A stretch of 64,000 nt of DNA from Parvibaculum sp. (GTDB lineage: Bacteria > Pseudomonadota > Alphaproteobacteria > Parvibaculales > Parvibaculaceae), in assembly GCA_019635955.1 (NCBI GenBank), contig JAHBYL010000013.1, positions 1 through 64,000 on the forward strand, in the 5' to 3' direction. The notes under the pieces are model-generated. The model saw only the letters and a list, made by a program, of their open reading frames with translations, had not been told where the DNA came from and searched no databases. The translations under genes and the position numbers were made by a program. The stretch's first letter is position 1, and each line of letters starts with the position of its first letter. Below, one piece after another: positions 48,315 to 57,991 of this stretch.

Positions 48315-49682
48315 ATGACCCCTAAAATCATGTTCGCAAACCTCGCCAAGTTCGCAGTTTCCGTTCCGAAGCGCGCCCGCCGGGTTTCCCGCATGGCGAA
48401 ACCCGTCGCCGTCGCGGCTGTGCTGGCGGCGCTCTCGTTCCAGACGGCGAGCGCCCAGGCACCAGCGGCCGCGCCGACGGTGACCATGACCTCCGACACG
48501 CAGGGCATTGCCGCCGTGGTCAATGATCGCGTGATCTCCTCCTACGATCTCGATCAGCGCGTGAAGCTCGTGCTGCTCAGCTCCGGCATTCCGAATACGC
48601 CCGAGAACATCTCGCGCATCCGCGGTCAGGTCCTTCGCTCGCTTGTCGACGAATATCTGAAGGCCCAGGAAGCGCAGCGGCTGAACATTCAGGTTTCGCA
48701 GGAAGAAGTGGACGAGGCGTTTCAACGGATCGCCCGCCGGTCAAACATGACGCCGGAGCAGATCACCGATTTTCTGAAGACGGGCGGCGTTTCGCGGCAG
48801 ACGCTCGAACAGCAGGTCCGTATTGACCTCGCGTGGAACAGGGTGGTGCAGCAGCAGTTCGGCCCGTTCGTGACGGTCGGCGAGAATGAGGTCAACGAGG
48901 TGATGCGCCGGCTTCAGGAAGAGTCCGGCGAACCGCGCTATCTCGTTTCGGAGATTTTCATTTCCTTCGACAATCCCGGCCATGCCGACGAAATCGCAGC
49001 CGGCACGCAGCGTCTTGTCGAACAGATCCGGCAGGGGGCGCCTTTCGAGGCCGTCGCGCGTCAGTTCAGCCAGTCGGCCTCGGCGGCCAATGGCGGCGAT
49101 ATCGGCTGGGTGCATGCGAGCCAATTGCCGGATGGCGTGGCCGAGGTGGTTACGCAGATGCAGCCCGACATGGTGTCCGACCCGATCCGCACACTGAGCG
49201 GCTTCTACATCATTGCTCTCAAAGCCATGCAGACTGGCACCGGCGCCGATCCGATGCGCGATCAGTATGAGCTCATGCAGGTCGTCCTGCCGCTTGCACC
49301 GGATGCCGACGCGCAGGCCGTCAACCGCCGGGCGCGGGAAGTCACCGAGTTCCGCGACAGCATTTCGTCCTGCGATCAGGCACAGCAGCAGATCAAGAAG
49401 TATGTGAGCGGCGTGGCCAGCCCGCGCCAGCAGGTGATCGCCGGCCAGCTTGAGCCGCGTCTGCGTCAGGCGATTGCAGGCGTGTCCGTTGGCAAGGCGA
49501 CCGAGCCGATCCGCACCGAACAGGGCGTCGAAATGATCGTCGTTTGCGGCCATCGTGCAGCGGAAGGCGAGATGCCGACCCGCGATCAGATCGACAATTC
49601 GCTTTTCGAACAGCAGCTCTCGATGATGGGCCGACGGCATCTGCGCGATCTGCGCCGTGACGCGGTCGTCGTCTATCGCTAG
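48315..49682 (+). CDS. surA: SurA-like periplasmic peptidyl-prolyl isomerase/chaperone
   Basis: Periplasmic chaperone for outer-membrane proteins. The 455-residue protein has an unusually long basic N-region before a signal peptide (residues 1-48, ending TASAQ), an N-terminal chaperone domain (about 65-200: IAAVVNDRVISSYDLDQR) and a parvulin-like PPIase domain (YLVSEIFISFDNPG through ANGGDIGWV). A second parvulin domain is not clear, so it may have one PPIase domain only. It lies between lptD and pdxA in the same operon. Confidence 0.9.
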   Translation: MTPKIMFANLAKFAVSVPKRARRVSRMAKPVAVAAVLAALSFQTASAQAPAAAPTVTMTSDTQGIAAVVNDRVISSYDLDQRVKLVLLSSGIPNTPENISRIRGQVLRSLVDEYLKAQEAQRLNIQVSQEEVDEAFQRIARRSNMTPEQITDFLKTGGVSRQTLEQQVRIDLAWNRVVQQQFGPFVTVGENEVNEVMRRLQEESGEPRYLVSEIFISFDNPGHADEIAAGTQRLVEQIRQGAPFEAVARQFSQSASAANGGDIGWVHASQLPDGVAEVVTQMQPDMVSDPIRTLSGFYIIALKAMQTGTGADPMRDQYELMQVVLPLAPDADAQAVNRRAREVTEFRDSISSCDQAQQQIKKYVSGVASPRQQVIAGQLEPRLRQAIAGVSVGKATEPIRTEQGVEMIVVCGHRAAEGEMPTRDQIDNSLFEQQLSMMGRRHLRDLRRDAVVVYR

Positions 49683-49723
49683 GAAGCGCGCCGCCGGCCG
49701 GCGCCGGAGAGGCGGTGTAGAAT

Positions 49724-50740
49724 ATGGCAACGCATGATGCCTTGCCCCTGGCGCTGACGATGGGCGAGCCTGCAGGCATAGGTCCGGAAATCACCCTGAA
49801 AGCATGGGCCGCCGCCGGGGATGCTTCCCTGCCCTGCTTTTTCGCCGTTGGCGACCCCGCCCTTTACGGCGACACAGCGCGGCGCATGGGGCTCGATGCC
49901 GCCATCCGCGAAATTGGCGGGCCGGTAGAAGCGCCAGCGCTTTTCTCCACCGCGCTTCCCGTTCTCCCGGTGCCGCTTGCGGTACGGGCGGAGCCTGGCC
50001 GGCTCGATCCTGCGAACGCGACGGCTGTCATCAGGGCGATCGACCTGGCGGCAGGTCTGGCGCTTGAGAACAAAGTGGCGGGGATCGTCACCAACCCGAT
50101 CCACAAGCGCGCGCTTTATGATGCCGGACTCCGCGTTCCAGGGCATACGGAACATCTGGCAGCGCTCTGCGGCGGCGCGACGCCGCTGATGATGCTTTCC
50201 TGCCCGGAGCTCCGTGTCGTGCCCGTGACCGTGCATCTTCCGCTTCGTGAGGCCGTGGCTTCGCTGACGGCGGAAGCGGTCGTCGAGCAGGGAGAAATCC
50301 TCGCCGCGGCTCTCACGCGCGATTTCGGTATAGCGAGTCCCCGCATCGCCGTGGCGGCGCTCAATCCGCACGCCGGAGAAGAAGGACGGCTCGGACGCGC
50401 GGAGATCGAGATTATCGGCCCTGCCGTCGAGAGATTGAAGGCAGCCTGCCCCGCCGCACAATTCACCGGTCCGCGACCGGCCGACACATTGTTCCATGCC
50501 GCCGCCCGGCAGACCTATGACGCCGTACTCTGCATGTATCACGACCAGGCGTTGATCCCGCTCAAGACCATCGATTTCGACAATGGCGTGAATACCACGC
50601 TCGGCCTGCCCATCGTCCGCACCTCACCGGACCATGGCACGGCGCTCGACATCGCCGGAAAGGGCATTGCCCATCCGGGCAGCCTCATCGCCGCTATCGG
50701 CATGGCACGCGATATCGCCCGCTCCCGGGCCGCCGCATGA
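49724..50740 (+). CDS. pdxA: 4-hydroxythreonine-4-phosphate dehydrogenase
   Basis: Oxidises 4-phosphohydroxy-L-threonine in vitamin B6 biosynthesis. The 338-residue protein has [42 protein letters not shown] and the metal-binding [13 protein letters not shown]. Its stop overlaps the rsmA start by 4 bp (ATGA). Confidence 0.96.
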   Translation: MATHDALPLALTMGEPAGIGPEITLKAWAAAGDASLPCFFAVGDPALYGDTARRMGLDAAIREIGGPVEAPALFSTALPVLPVPLAVRAEPGRLDPANATAVIRAIDLAAGLALENKVAGIVTNPIHKRALYDAGLRVPGHTEHLAALCGGATPLMMLSCPELRVVPVTVHLPLREAVASLTAEAVVEQGEILAAALTRDFGIASPRIAVAALNPHAGEEGRLGRAEIEIIGPAVERLKAACPAAQFTGPRPADTLFHAAARQTYDAVLCMYHDQALIPLKTIDFDNGVNTTLGLPIVRTSPDHGTALDIAGKGIAHPGSLIAAIGMARDIARSRAAA

Positions 50741-51591
50741 GCGACGACGGGGCCAACCTGCCGCCGCTGCGCGAGGTGATTGCCAAGCACGGGCTTTCGG
50801 CGCAGAAATCGCTCGGGCAGAACTTTCTTCTCGACCTCAACCTGACCGGGCGGATCGCGCGGGCAGCAGGGCCTCTCGAGGGGCATGACGTACTCGAAGT
50901 CGGGCCAGGACCCGGCGGACTGACGCGTGCGCTGCTCGACAATGGGGCGCGGCGCGTGATCGCCATCGAGCGCGACCGGCGCTGCATCGCCGCGCTGGAG
51001 GAGATTTCGGCGGCCTATCCCGGCCGGCTTCAGATCGTGGAAGCGGACGCGCTGAAGACGGATATGCGCAGCCTTGTGACGGCACCTGCCCGCATCGTCG
51101 CCAACCTGCCCTACAATATCGCGACGCCGCTTCTCGTCGGCTGGCTTCAATCCGATCCTTGGCCGCCCTGGTATGAGAGCCTCACGCTCATGTTCCAGCG
51201 CGAGGTGGCGGAGCGCATCGTCGCCCTGCCCGGCAGCAAGGCCTATGGGCGGCTTGGCGTGCTGGCGCAATGGCGCACGAAGCCTCGCATTCTCTTCGAT
51301 GTGGACCGCCGCGCCTTCACGCCACCTCCATCGGTGACCTCATCCATCGTCGAACTCATTCCCCGGGAGAAGCCGCTTGCCGATGCGCCGATCGGCGCGC
51401 TCGAGCGCGTCGTCGCCGCGGCCTTCGGACAGCGCCGGAAAATGCTGCGCGCCGCGCTCAAGTCGCTCGGGCGTGGCGACCCTTCGCCGATGATCGAGGC
51501 GGCAGGGATCGATCCGACGCAGAGGGCTGAAGAATTGAGCGTCGAACAATTCTGCGCCCTTGCGCGGCACTTTTCCGCAGGGGCAGCATAG
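50737..51591 (+). CDS. rsmA: 16S rRNA (adenine1518/1519-N6)-dimethyltransferase
   Basis: KsgA/RsmA dimethylates two adenines in the helix 45 loop of 16S rRNA. The 284-residue protein has [18 protein letters not shown], the SAM motif [15 protein letters not shown], the catalytic [11 protein letters not shown] and the C-terminal [17 protein letters not shown]. In many relatives gmk follows close by; here the sugar cassette intervenes. Confidence 0.96.
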   Translation: MSDDGANLPPLREVIAKHGLSAQKSLGQNFLLDLNLTGRIARAAGPLEGHDVLEVGPGPGGLTRALLDNGARRVIAIERDRRCIAALEEISAAYPGRLQIVEADALKTDMRSLVTAPARIVANLPYNIATPLLVGWLQSDPWPPWYESLTLMFQREVAERIVALPGSKAYGRLGVLAQWRTKPRILFDVDRRAFTPPPSVTSSIVELIPREKPLADAPIGALERVVAAAFGQRRKMLRAALKSLGRGDPSPMIEAAGIDPTQRAEELSVEQFCALARHFSAGAA

Positions 51592-51670
51592 CCCCGAGGT
51601 TGTGGTGCGGCGCGGCCCGTGCGAAATTCGATAAAATGACACCAAAAAAATCGAGCCTGGAGGCAGTTTC

Positions 51671-52720
51671 ATGAAGTCCGAAGCCATCGTCGAATACGGT
51701 CAGCCGCTGCAGATCGTCGAGAGCGAGACGCCGAAGCCCCAAGGCTCGGAAGTGCTGCTGAAGGTGACACATTGCGGCGTGTGCCACTCGGACGTGCATA
51801 TCCATGACGGCCATTTCGACATGGGCGGCGGCAACAAGCTCGATGTGCGCGCCGGACGGAAGCTTCCTTTCACGCTCGGCCACGAGATCGAGGGTGAGGT
51901 GGTGGCCGTGGGCCCAGAGGCGACGGATGTCAGCACCGGTCAGCGCTTCGTCGCCTATCCCTGGATCGGCTGCGGCGAGTGCCCGACCTGCAAGCGCGGC
52001 GACGAGCATCTCTGCAACAAGCCGCGGAATCTCGGCATTCAGGTGGCGGGCGGTTATGCGACGCATGTCCTCGTGCCGCATCCGCGCTACCTGCTCGACT
52101 ACAAGGGCGTGCCGGAAGGGCTCGCCGCGACCTATATGTGCTCCGGCCTCACCGCCTATAGCGCGATGAAGAAGCTCGGCGATATCAGCCCCGAAGAACG
52201 GGTGATGGTGGTCGGGCTTGGCGGCGTGGGCATGATGGGCCTGCAATTCGCCAAGGCGCTTTTCCCCTCGGCGCCACTCGGCGCGGATGTGGACGAGAAC
52301 AAGCTGCAATCGGCGCGCGGCGCCGGCGCGCATGAGGTCTATAACCCGAAGGACCCGGACGCGATCAAGAAGGTGCTCGCCGATACGAATGGCGGCGTGC
52401 CGGCGGCGGTCGATTTCGTGGGCTCGGAAGCCTCGCTCAAATTCGCGACCAGCATCGTGCGCAAGGGCGGTCAGGTTGTCGTGGTCGGACTTTTCGGCGG
52501 CGGCTTCTCCATGCCCATCCCGCTTTTCCCGATGCGCGCGATTTCCATCGGCGGCTCCTATGTGGGCTCGCTCGAGGAAACGAAAGAGATGATGGAGCTT
52601 GTGAAGGCAGGCAAGATCGACCCGATTCCCGTCAGTGAACGCCCGCTCGGCCAGGGCTCCAAATCGCTCGACGATCTGCGCAAGGGCAGCGTGATGGGGC
52701 GAATTGTGCTGAAGCCGTGA
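51671..52720 (+). CDS. Zinc-dependent alcohol dehydrogenase (MDR family)
   Basis: A 349-residue medium-chain dehydrogenase. Catalytic zinc ligands are in CGVCHSDVH and LGHEIEGEV; the structural zinc site is the four-Cys CGECPTCKRGDEHLC. The Rossmann loop VGLGGVGMMGLQFAK is followed by an acidic residue (ADVDENKLQ), suggesting NAD rather than NADP. GGAGG lies 8 bp before the ATG. The alcohol substrate is unknown. It sits alone between rsmA and the glycan genes. Confidence 0.92.
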   Translation: MKSEAIVEYGQPLQIVESETPKPQGSEVLLKVTHCGVCHSDVHIHDGHFDMGGGNKLDVRAGRKLPFTLGHEIEGEVVAVGPEATDVSTGQRFVAYPWIGCGECPTCKRGDEHLCNKPRNLGIQVAGGYATHVLVPHPRYLLDYKGVPEGLAATYMCSGLTAYSAMKKLGDISPEERVMVVGLGGVGMMGLQFAKALFPSAPLGADVDENKLQSARGAGAHEVYNPKDPDAIKKVLADTNGGVPAAVDFVGSEASLKFATSIVRKGGQVVVVGLFGGGFSMPIPLFPMRAISIGGSYVGSLEETKEMMELVKAGKIDPIPVSERPLGQGSKSLDDLRKGSVMGRIVLKP

Positions 52721-52755
52721 GGGCCCGCGCATAGCGGTTCGGGGCGGGAAGCGCC

Positions 52756-53607
52756 GTGGCAATCGAAACGACAAGAGGCGAAGACCCTGCCGGATCGCAT
52801 TCCGTTGCAGTCGTTCATCTCATTCGTCGCGGCAATCCCGATCACTTTCTCCGTCGATTTCTCTCAAGCTACGCGGCTCACCCGGCGTGCCTGCTTCACG
52901 ATCCAGTTTTCCTGCTGAAGGGATTCGATGAAGTGGAAGCGACGCGTCTGCAGCGAAGAATCAGCAAGCGCGTCGGCTATCCATCCTTTATCCGGATCGA
53001 CGATCAGGGGTTCGATATCGGCGCCTACAAATACGCCGCAGAGCGCCTCGAGCATATGTTCGTCGTGTTTCTGAATTCGCACTCCGAGATTCTGTGCGAT
53101 CGGTGGCTTGCGCGATTGATCTCGGCGTTTTCCTCGCGCCCGGATGCCGGAATTGCCGGCGCCGCGGGCAACTGGGAAACGCTGGATGCGGGTATGCCCT
53201 TTCCGAACGTCCATCTCCGGTCAAACGCCTTCGCCATCCGGCGCCAGGATTTTCTGGCGCTCGATTTCGGGCCGCTCGATACAAAGCGCGCGTGCAACGA
53301 ATTCGAGGCCGGGCAGCGAAGCATGACGCATCAGATGCTCGAACGGGGCCTGCAGCCTTATGTCGTCGGAAAGGACGGATCCGTTTTCGCGAAGGAAGGC
53401 TGGCCTGAGTCAGGCACATTCAGATCCGGCCGCCAGGAAAACCTTCTGGTCGCGGACAACCGGACGCGGGACTTCGCGGAGGGGTCGACGCGTCATCGGC
53501 AGAAGGTGGCAAGGCTGAGTTGGGGCGAAAGGGCTCGGCCGGCGCCGCTCGGTATCGTTGAGAGAGCCGCCGTGGCCTTGCGCCGCCTGCTGACCGGACG
53601 GTTCTAG
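52756..53607 (+). CDS. Putative glycan-biosynthesis protein (rhamnan synthesis F/GT-A-like)
   Basis: A 283-residue protein starting at GTG. It resembles the rhamnan-synthesis/glycosyltransferase proteins with a DNxGFDxGAY-type block: here DDQGFDIGAYKYAAE at about 77-91, followed by a hydrophobic strand VVFLNSHSEI. No membrane segment or signal peptide is seen. Its placement next to methyltransferase, epimerase and glycosyltransferase genes supports a role in surface polysaccharide. The assignment is by motif and context only. Its 3' end overlaps the convergent methyltransferase gene by 4 bp. Confidence 0.65.
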   Translation: MAIETTRGEDPAGSHSVAVVHLIRRGNPDHFLRRFLSSYAAHPACLLHDPVFLLKGFDEVEATRLQRRISKRVGYPSFIRIDDQGFDIGAYKYAAERLEHMFVVFLNSHSEILCDRWLARLISAFSSRPDAGIAGAAGNWETLDAGMPFPNVHLRSNAFAIRRQDFLALDFGPLDTKRACNEFEAGQRSMTHQMLERGLQPYVVGKDGSVFAKEGWPESGTFRSGRQENLLVADNRTRDFAEGSTRHRQKVARLSWGERARPAPLGIVERAAVALRRLLTGRF

Positions 53608-54296
53608 AGTCGGCCCCATCCGAAACGACGGTTCAGGTAGCCGACTGTCGATTTGCCCTTTCCGGTGTAGCGCCACACCGAGATACCGAACCGGCTGACA
53701 AAATTCTTCAGCAATTCGAAATCCTCAGAATGCTTCAGTTCTTCAAAGACACGGTTGCAGTCTTCGACTGCATGCGTGTCGTGAAGCGTCATCACGGCGC
53801 CTGGCATCAGGAGTTCCTTCATGAGAAAGATATCCTGTTTCAAGCCCCGGTAACTGTGATCGCCGTCGACGAAGGCATAATCGATCTTGCCGGCATAAGG
53901 CAGAAGCTTTTCGCGCACATGCGGCGCGTGAGAATCATCGATGATCTCGAGGATGATGTCGGTGCGAACCTGTTTCTTGATCCTCGGCCAATGACCGTGC
54001 CGCGGATGCTGCCCGATATCGAGAATGATGGTTTTTTCCACCGGGTAATAGTCACGCACGAATTTGGTGTTTCCGCCGGCAGCGATGCCGATATCGATCG
54101 ACAGTTTCGACGGAGGAAAATTCGATGCCAGATACTCAACGAAGGATGCAAACTCGTCCGGATCCTGTTGAAGGAAGAGCCCGTCTTCCTTTACCGGATA
54201 TCCGAAAAATGCCTCATCGTCGGAGCCACAATTGCGAATGGCCTCGCACAAGCTTTCTTTGGTCGCAGTCGCGGCGGTGTTCAAGTACCCCTCCAA
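53604..54296 (-). CDS. Class I SAM-dependent methyltransferase (Methyltransf_24-type)
   Basis: A 230-residue protein with a Rossmann methyltransferase pattern: KLSIDIGIAAGGNTKF (motif I), KTIILDIGQ (acidic motif II), then KIDYAFVDGDHSYRGLKQD and VMTLHDTH. The VDGDHSYxG block is typical of sugar-related methyltransferases of family 24. It probably O-methylates a glycan or its precursor. It is the last gene of the leftward glycan unit; 58 bp separate it from the upstream epimerase gene. Confidence 0.8.
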   Translation of the reverse strand: MEGYLNTAATATKESLCEAIRNCGSDDEAFFGYPVKEDGLFLQQDPDEFASFVEYLASNFPPSKLSIDIGIAAGGNTKFVRDYYPVEKTIILDIGQHPRHGHWPRIKKQVRTDIILEIIDDSHAPHVREKLLPYAGKIDYAFVDGDHSYRGLKQDIFLMKELLMPGAVMTLHDTHAVEDCNRVFEELKHSEDFELLKNFVSRFGISVWRYTGKGKSTVGYLNRRFGWGRL

Positions 54297-54354
54297 TGAT
54301 CCGGATTTTTCGGCGACCCGAGCTTATTCCAGACCGTGTCGGGATAACAAGCGC

Positions 54355-55278
54355 CTATCCCGGCGTCCGGTCAATCTGTCCGAGACGCGACGCCCAGTAG
54401 TCGAGAGCATCGCCGAGCCCCTTGTCGATGGTTCGAAGCGGCCGAAACCCGATTTCCGAGGTCAAGCGCTCAGTATCCGCGACAATGACCGGCGGCTCGC
54501 CCGCGCGGTCTTCGAGGGCGCCCAGTTGTACAAGATTCGGTCGCCCCGCGATCTCACCGAGTTTCATGGCCAAATTCGCAACCGATATCCCTTCACCGGT
54601 CGCTATATTGACGGGGCCGGTCGCCGCCGAAAGCGCCAGGGCGGCCAGTGCCGCACCCGCATCGCGCACATCGACGAAATCGCGCACCGCAAGACCGAGC
54701 GAGACGGGGGCCTTGTGCCCCTGGACCAGTGCCCTGGCAATCGACGCAACGAGGCGGGATGGGGTCTCGCCAGCGCCATAGAGAAAAAAGAGGCGACCCC
54801 AGGCAAAGTCCATTCCCTGTTGCGCGAAGAACGCTTCCAGTATCCGTCGGCAGGCATCCTTGCTTGTATCGTACAATGTATGCGGCGCGGTCGGCGTTTC
54901 GCATTCCCGACATTTGCCCTGGTCGGGCCAGTCGTATTCGTAACACGTGCCCGTTGCGACGAACCGAGATGCACCGGCTTCGGCCGCCGCGCGCGCCAAA
55001 TGCAGGCTCGCCGCGACCCAGTCGAGATTCGCCGGGTCTGTCCAGAAACGCCCGTGTTCGACGCACCATGCGAGATGCAGAACAATCTGCGGGCGCACGT
55101 CGCCGACCAGCGCGTGCACGCGGTCGGCCTCCATGAGATCGGCCCGGTGCCAGATGCAACCGTCGACCGCGGCGCCGCCTGTGCGGGAGACCGCATGGAC
55201 CTCGGCGCCAGCGGCCAGCAGCGGCGGCAGCACGGCCCGGCCGACGAATCCCGAGGCCCCGGTTACCAGTATGCGCAT
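54355..55278 (-). CDS. NAD-dependent sugar epimerase/dehydratase/reductase (extended SDR)
   Basis: A 307-residue extended short-chain dehydrogenase. It has the N-terminal nucleotide-binding MRILVTGASGFVGRAV and a YxxxK catalytic pair (YDTSKDACR), with the preceding TGTCYEYDWP region. Start 55278 is taken at MRILVTG. In context it could be the final 4-ketoreductase of the CDP-6-deoxy sugar pathway, which would otherwise lack a reductase; this is inference. It is downstream of the GT2 gene. Confidence 0.85.
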   Translation of the reverse strand: MRILVTGASGFVGRAVLPPLLAAGAEVHAVSRTGGAAVDGCIWHRADLMEADRVHALVGDVRPQIVLHLAWCVEHGRFWTDPANLDWVAASLHLARAAAEAGASRFVATGTCYEYDWPDQGKCRECETPTAPHTLYDTSKDACRRILEAFFAQQGMDFAWGRLFFLYGAGETPSRLVASIARALVQGHKAPVSLGLAVRDFVDVRDAGAALAALALSAATGPVNIATGEGISVANLAMKLGEIAGRPNLVQLGALEDRAGEPPVIVADTERLTSEIGFRPLRTIDKGLGDALDYWASRLGQIDRTPG

Positions 55279-55333
55279 TGTCGTCTCCACCGTTGCATGG
55301 CAGGAAGGCAGGTTCGACACGCCACGCCGCCGG

Positions 55334-56194
55334 TTACGCCTGGATGATACCCAGCTTCTCACGGATATAGCGTCGAAGCATTTTGAAGAATCTGTAGACC
55401 CTCAGATTTGCAAATCGGAGTACGTACACGAAGAGAACGGGACGCTCCGACCATCCCCATCTCCGTTTTCCGAATTCGGAGAGACAGGCGCGGCGAAACA
55501 CCCGTCTCATGGTGATCATTTCCCGTGCCGGCACGCGCGAACTGTAGCGCGGCGTCGGCGACGCCAATTTGAAGAGAACGGCGCCATTGCCGGCAACCAC
55601 AGCCTCGTCGAGAACAGCTGGAAGAACAGTCAGCGGATCCCATGCCCACAGATAGGGGTATATCGCGCCCGTGTCGTCCATCGCGACGCGGAGCGCTTCC
55701 CGTTTCCAGAGACCGTAAATCCAGTTGGGGCTCGCGCCAAGCAACGTCTTCCCTATATGCATCGGGCGCCATCGGGCGCGCGACTCTTCGACCGCAAGAA
55801 TCTTTTGTACAGTGCCATCCGGCGCAACCAGCAGCGACTTCGGCGCAGCCAGGTAGGCGTTTGGATGGCCGTCCAGCAAGCGCTTCAGCACCTCAACATA
55901 GTCTTCGCTGGAGAGGTCATCATCGGCTCTCCACATGAAAAGGTCGCTGGATGCGAGATCGATCAACGCCCGAAAATTGTTTCTGGCTCCTATGTTCTCC
56001 GGTTGATGAACAAGCCGGAAACGCGAATCCCGATCTGCAAATTCCGCCGCTATCTCCCGGCTGCCGTCGGTGGAGCCGTTGTCGGACACGATGATCTCAA
56101 TGTCCGTGAAGGTCTGAACCCTCAGGCATTCCAGCGCCGCCCGCAACGTCGCGGCTCCATTGAATACGGGCACGCCTATGGAGACTGCGGCCAT
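55334..56194 (-). CDS. Family 2 glycosyltransferase
   Basis: A 286-residue GT-A fold transferase. The N-terminus MAAVSIGVPVFNGAATLRAAL and IEIIVSDNGSTDGS bind the nucleotide sugar, and MWRADDDLSSEDY supplies the DxD-type metal site. The C-terminal 90 residues are basic and may contact the membrane. ATG 56194 was chosen over 56212, which would overlap the upstream gene. It probably adds the sugar made by the adjacent genes. Confidence 0.9.
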   Translation of the reverse strand: MAAVSIGVPVFNGAATLRAALECLRVQTFTDIEIIVSDNGSTDGSREIAAEFADRDSRFRLVHQPENIGARNNFRALIDLASSDLFMWRADDDLSSEDYVEVLKRLLDGHPNAYLAAPKSLLVAPDGTVQKILAVEESRARWRPMHIGKTLLGASPNWIYGLWKREALRVAMDDTGAIYPYLWAWDPLTVLPAVLDEAVVAGNGAVLFKLASPTPRYSSRVPAREMITMRRVFRRACLSEFGKRRWGWSERPVLFVYVLRFANLRVYRFFKMLRRYIREKLGIIQA

Positions 56195-56204
56195 CGCTCC
56201 GCCC

Positions 56205-57431
56205 TCAACCAACCGCCATGTCCGGCACCGCCGTCACGAAGCGGGCGCCCCAATCGCGCCCATACGCAAGTTGCTGCATGACCTCGTCACGGATATTCCA
56301 GGGCAGGATCAAAACGATGTCCGGCCGGTCGGCCTTCAGATGCGCCTCATCGACGATCGGGATGCGGCTGCCGGGCATGAACTTGCCCTGCTTTGCCGCG
56401 GCGCGGTCGACGACATAGGGCACCAGGTCCGGGCGAATGCCTGCGAAATTCATCAGCGTGTTGCCTTTCGCCGCTGCGCCATAGGCGCCGACTTTCAGGC
56501 CCTTGCGCTTTGCGTCGATCAGGAAGGCGGTGAAGTCGTCCTTCACCTTTTCTGCGCGCGCCTGGAAGCCGGCATAGAAAGCCTCGCTCTCCACGCCCGC
56601 GCGGCGTTCGGCATCGAGAAGCGCGGTGAGGCGTGCGGTCTTTTCCCGGCTGCCCGTATCCGCGCGCTGCGCAAAGGCGCGCAGGCTTCCGCCATGGGTC
56701 GGCAGTTCCTCGACATCGAAAAGCTCAAGGCCGTTCTTCGCGAAAACGCGCGCAACCGCGCTGAGCGAGAGATAGGAGTAATGTTCGTGATAGATCGTGT
56801 CGAACTGATTTTCGGCGACGAGCTTCAGGAGATGCGGGAACTCGAAGGTGGACACACCTTCCGGTTTCAGCAGGGCGGCAAAGCTCGCGGCGAAATCGTT
56901 GATGTCCGGCACATGAGCGAGCACGTTGTTCGCCGCGGTGAGGTCTGCCTGCCGGCCTTCGGCGGCAAGGCGCCTTGCAAGCTCGACACCGAAGAAACTT
57001 TCCTCGATCGCAATGCCCTTCTCGCGTGCGGCGGCAGCGGTGCTCGCCGTCGGCTCGACGCCGTAGCAGGGCACACCGGCCTGCTTCACATATTGAAGGA
57101 GGTAGCCGTCATTCGCGGCAACCTCGACGACCATGCTCTTCGCATCCAGACCGAAGCGGGCGATCATGTCCGCCACATATTTCTGCGAATGGGCGAGCCA
57201 GCCGGCGGAGGTGGAGCTGAAATAGGCATAGTCATGCGCGAAGAGTTCCTCGCGGCCCGCGTGATCTTCCGTCTGGACGAGCCAGCAGGCGGTGCAGACG
57301 AGCACGCGCAACGGATACCAGGTCTCGGGGGCGGCAAGGCCCTCCCGCGTCAGGTAGGCGTTGGAGGGCGGCGCGGAGCCGAGATCGGCGAAGACAAGCT
57401 CAAGCGGCGTTCCGCAGTGACGGCACTTCAC
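56205..57431 (-). CDS. Sugar C-methyltransferase (NovU/TylC3-like)
   Basis: A 408-residue protein with the three-part architecture of sugar C-methyltransferases: an N-terminal zinc module (CRHCG and VCTACWLVQ), a SAM-binding domain (VVEVAANDGYLLQYVKQAG, NNVLAHVPDINDFA) and a C-terminal domain with GAYGAAAKGNTLMNFAG. Catalysis in this family uses a conserved His/Tyr region, here IYHEHYSYLSL. It transfers a methyl to C3 or C5 of a keto-6-deoxy nucleotide sugar. Its start overlaps the upstream epimerase stop by 4 bp. Confidence 0.9.
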   Translation of the reverse strand: MKCRHCGTPLELVFADLGSAPPSNAYLTREGLAAPETWYPLRVLVCTACWLVQTEDHAGREELFAHDYAYFSSTSAGWLAHSQKYVADMIARFGLDAKSMVVEVAANDGYLLQYVKQAGVPCYGVEPTASTAAAAREKGIAIEESFFGVELARRLAAEGRQADLTAANNVLAHVPDINDFAASFAALLKPEGVSTFEFPHLLKLVAENQFDTIYHEHYSYLSLSAVARVFAKNGLELFDVEELPTHGGSLRAFAQRADTGSREKTARLTALLDAERRAGVESEAFYAGFQARAEKVKDDFTAFLIDAKRKGLKVGAYGAAAKGNTLMNFAGIRPDLVPYVVDRAAAKQGKFMPGSRIPIVDEAHLKADRPDIVLILPWNIRDEVMQQLAYGRDWGARFVTAVPDMAVG

Positions 57432-57991
57432 GTCTCGTTCCTTCCCGCATTCGCGCTGAAATCGCGAAAGCCCTTGTCGCGTTCAGACCGCTCGCCGATC
57501 TCGAGCGGCCATTCGATGCCGAGAGCGGGATCGTCCGCGCGGACACCGTCTTCGGCGCCCGGCGCATAGGGCGCCGAGTGGATATAGAACATTTCCACAT
57601 CGTCCGTCATGGCCTGAAAGCCATGGGCGAAGCCCGGCGGAATGAGAAAGCTTGCGCCGTTCTCGCCCGAGAGATAGTCGCCATGCCAGCGGCCAAGCGT
57701 GGGCGAGCCAGGGCGCAGATCGACCGCCACATCGAAGACCTCGCCGCGCAGGCAGGTGACGAGCTTCGCCTCTTCATGCGGCGGGTGCTGAAAGTGCATG
57801 CCGCGTACCGTGCCACGCCGTCCGGTCAGCGTCCGGTTGATCTGGGCGACGGGCCAGGTCCAGCCCGCTTCCTCCAGTTCATCCGCGCAGAAGAGCCGTT
57901 CAAGCCAGCCGCGATGGTCTCCCATGCGCTTCCGGCTGATCCGCACGAGGCCCGACAATGGCGTTGCCGCTTTTTCGAAACGGTCGCTCAT
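57428..57991 (-). CDS. rfbC: RmlC-like keto-deoxy-sugar 3,5-epimerase
   Basis: A 187-residue cupin epimerase. RGMHFQHPPHEEAKLVTC carries the catalytic His and Lys region, and FDVAVDLRPGSPTLGRW and IPPGFAHGFQ are family blocks. Close homologues act on dTDP-4-keto-6-deoxyglucose, but the neighbouring rfbF/rfbG imply a CDP-linked substrate. It starts at MSDRFEKAAT, overlapping the end of rfbG by 4 bp. Confidence 0.9.
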   Translation of the reverse strand: MSDRFEKAATPLSGLVRISRKRMGDHRGWLERLFCADELEEAGWTWPVAQINRTLTGRRGTVRGMHFQHPPHEEAKLVTCLRGEVFDVAVDLRPGSPTLGRWHGDYLSGENGASFLIPPGFAHGFQAMTDDVEMFYIHSAPYAPGAEDGVRADDPALGIEWPLEIGERSERDKGFRDFSANAGRNET

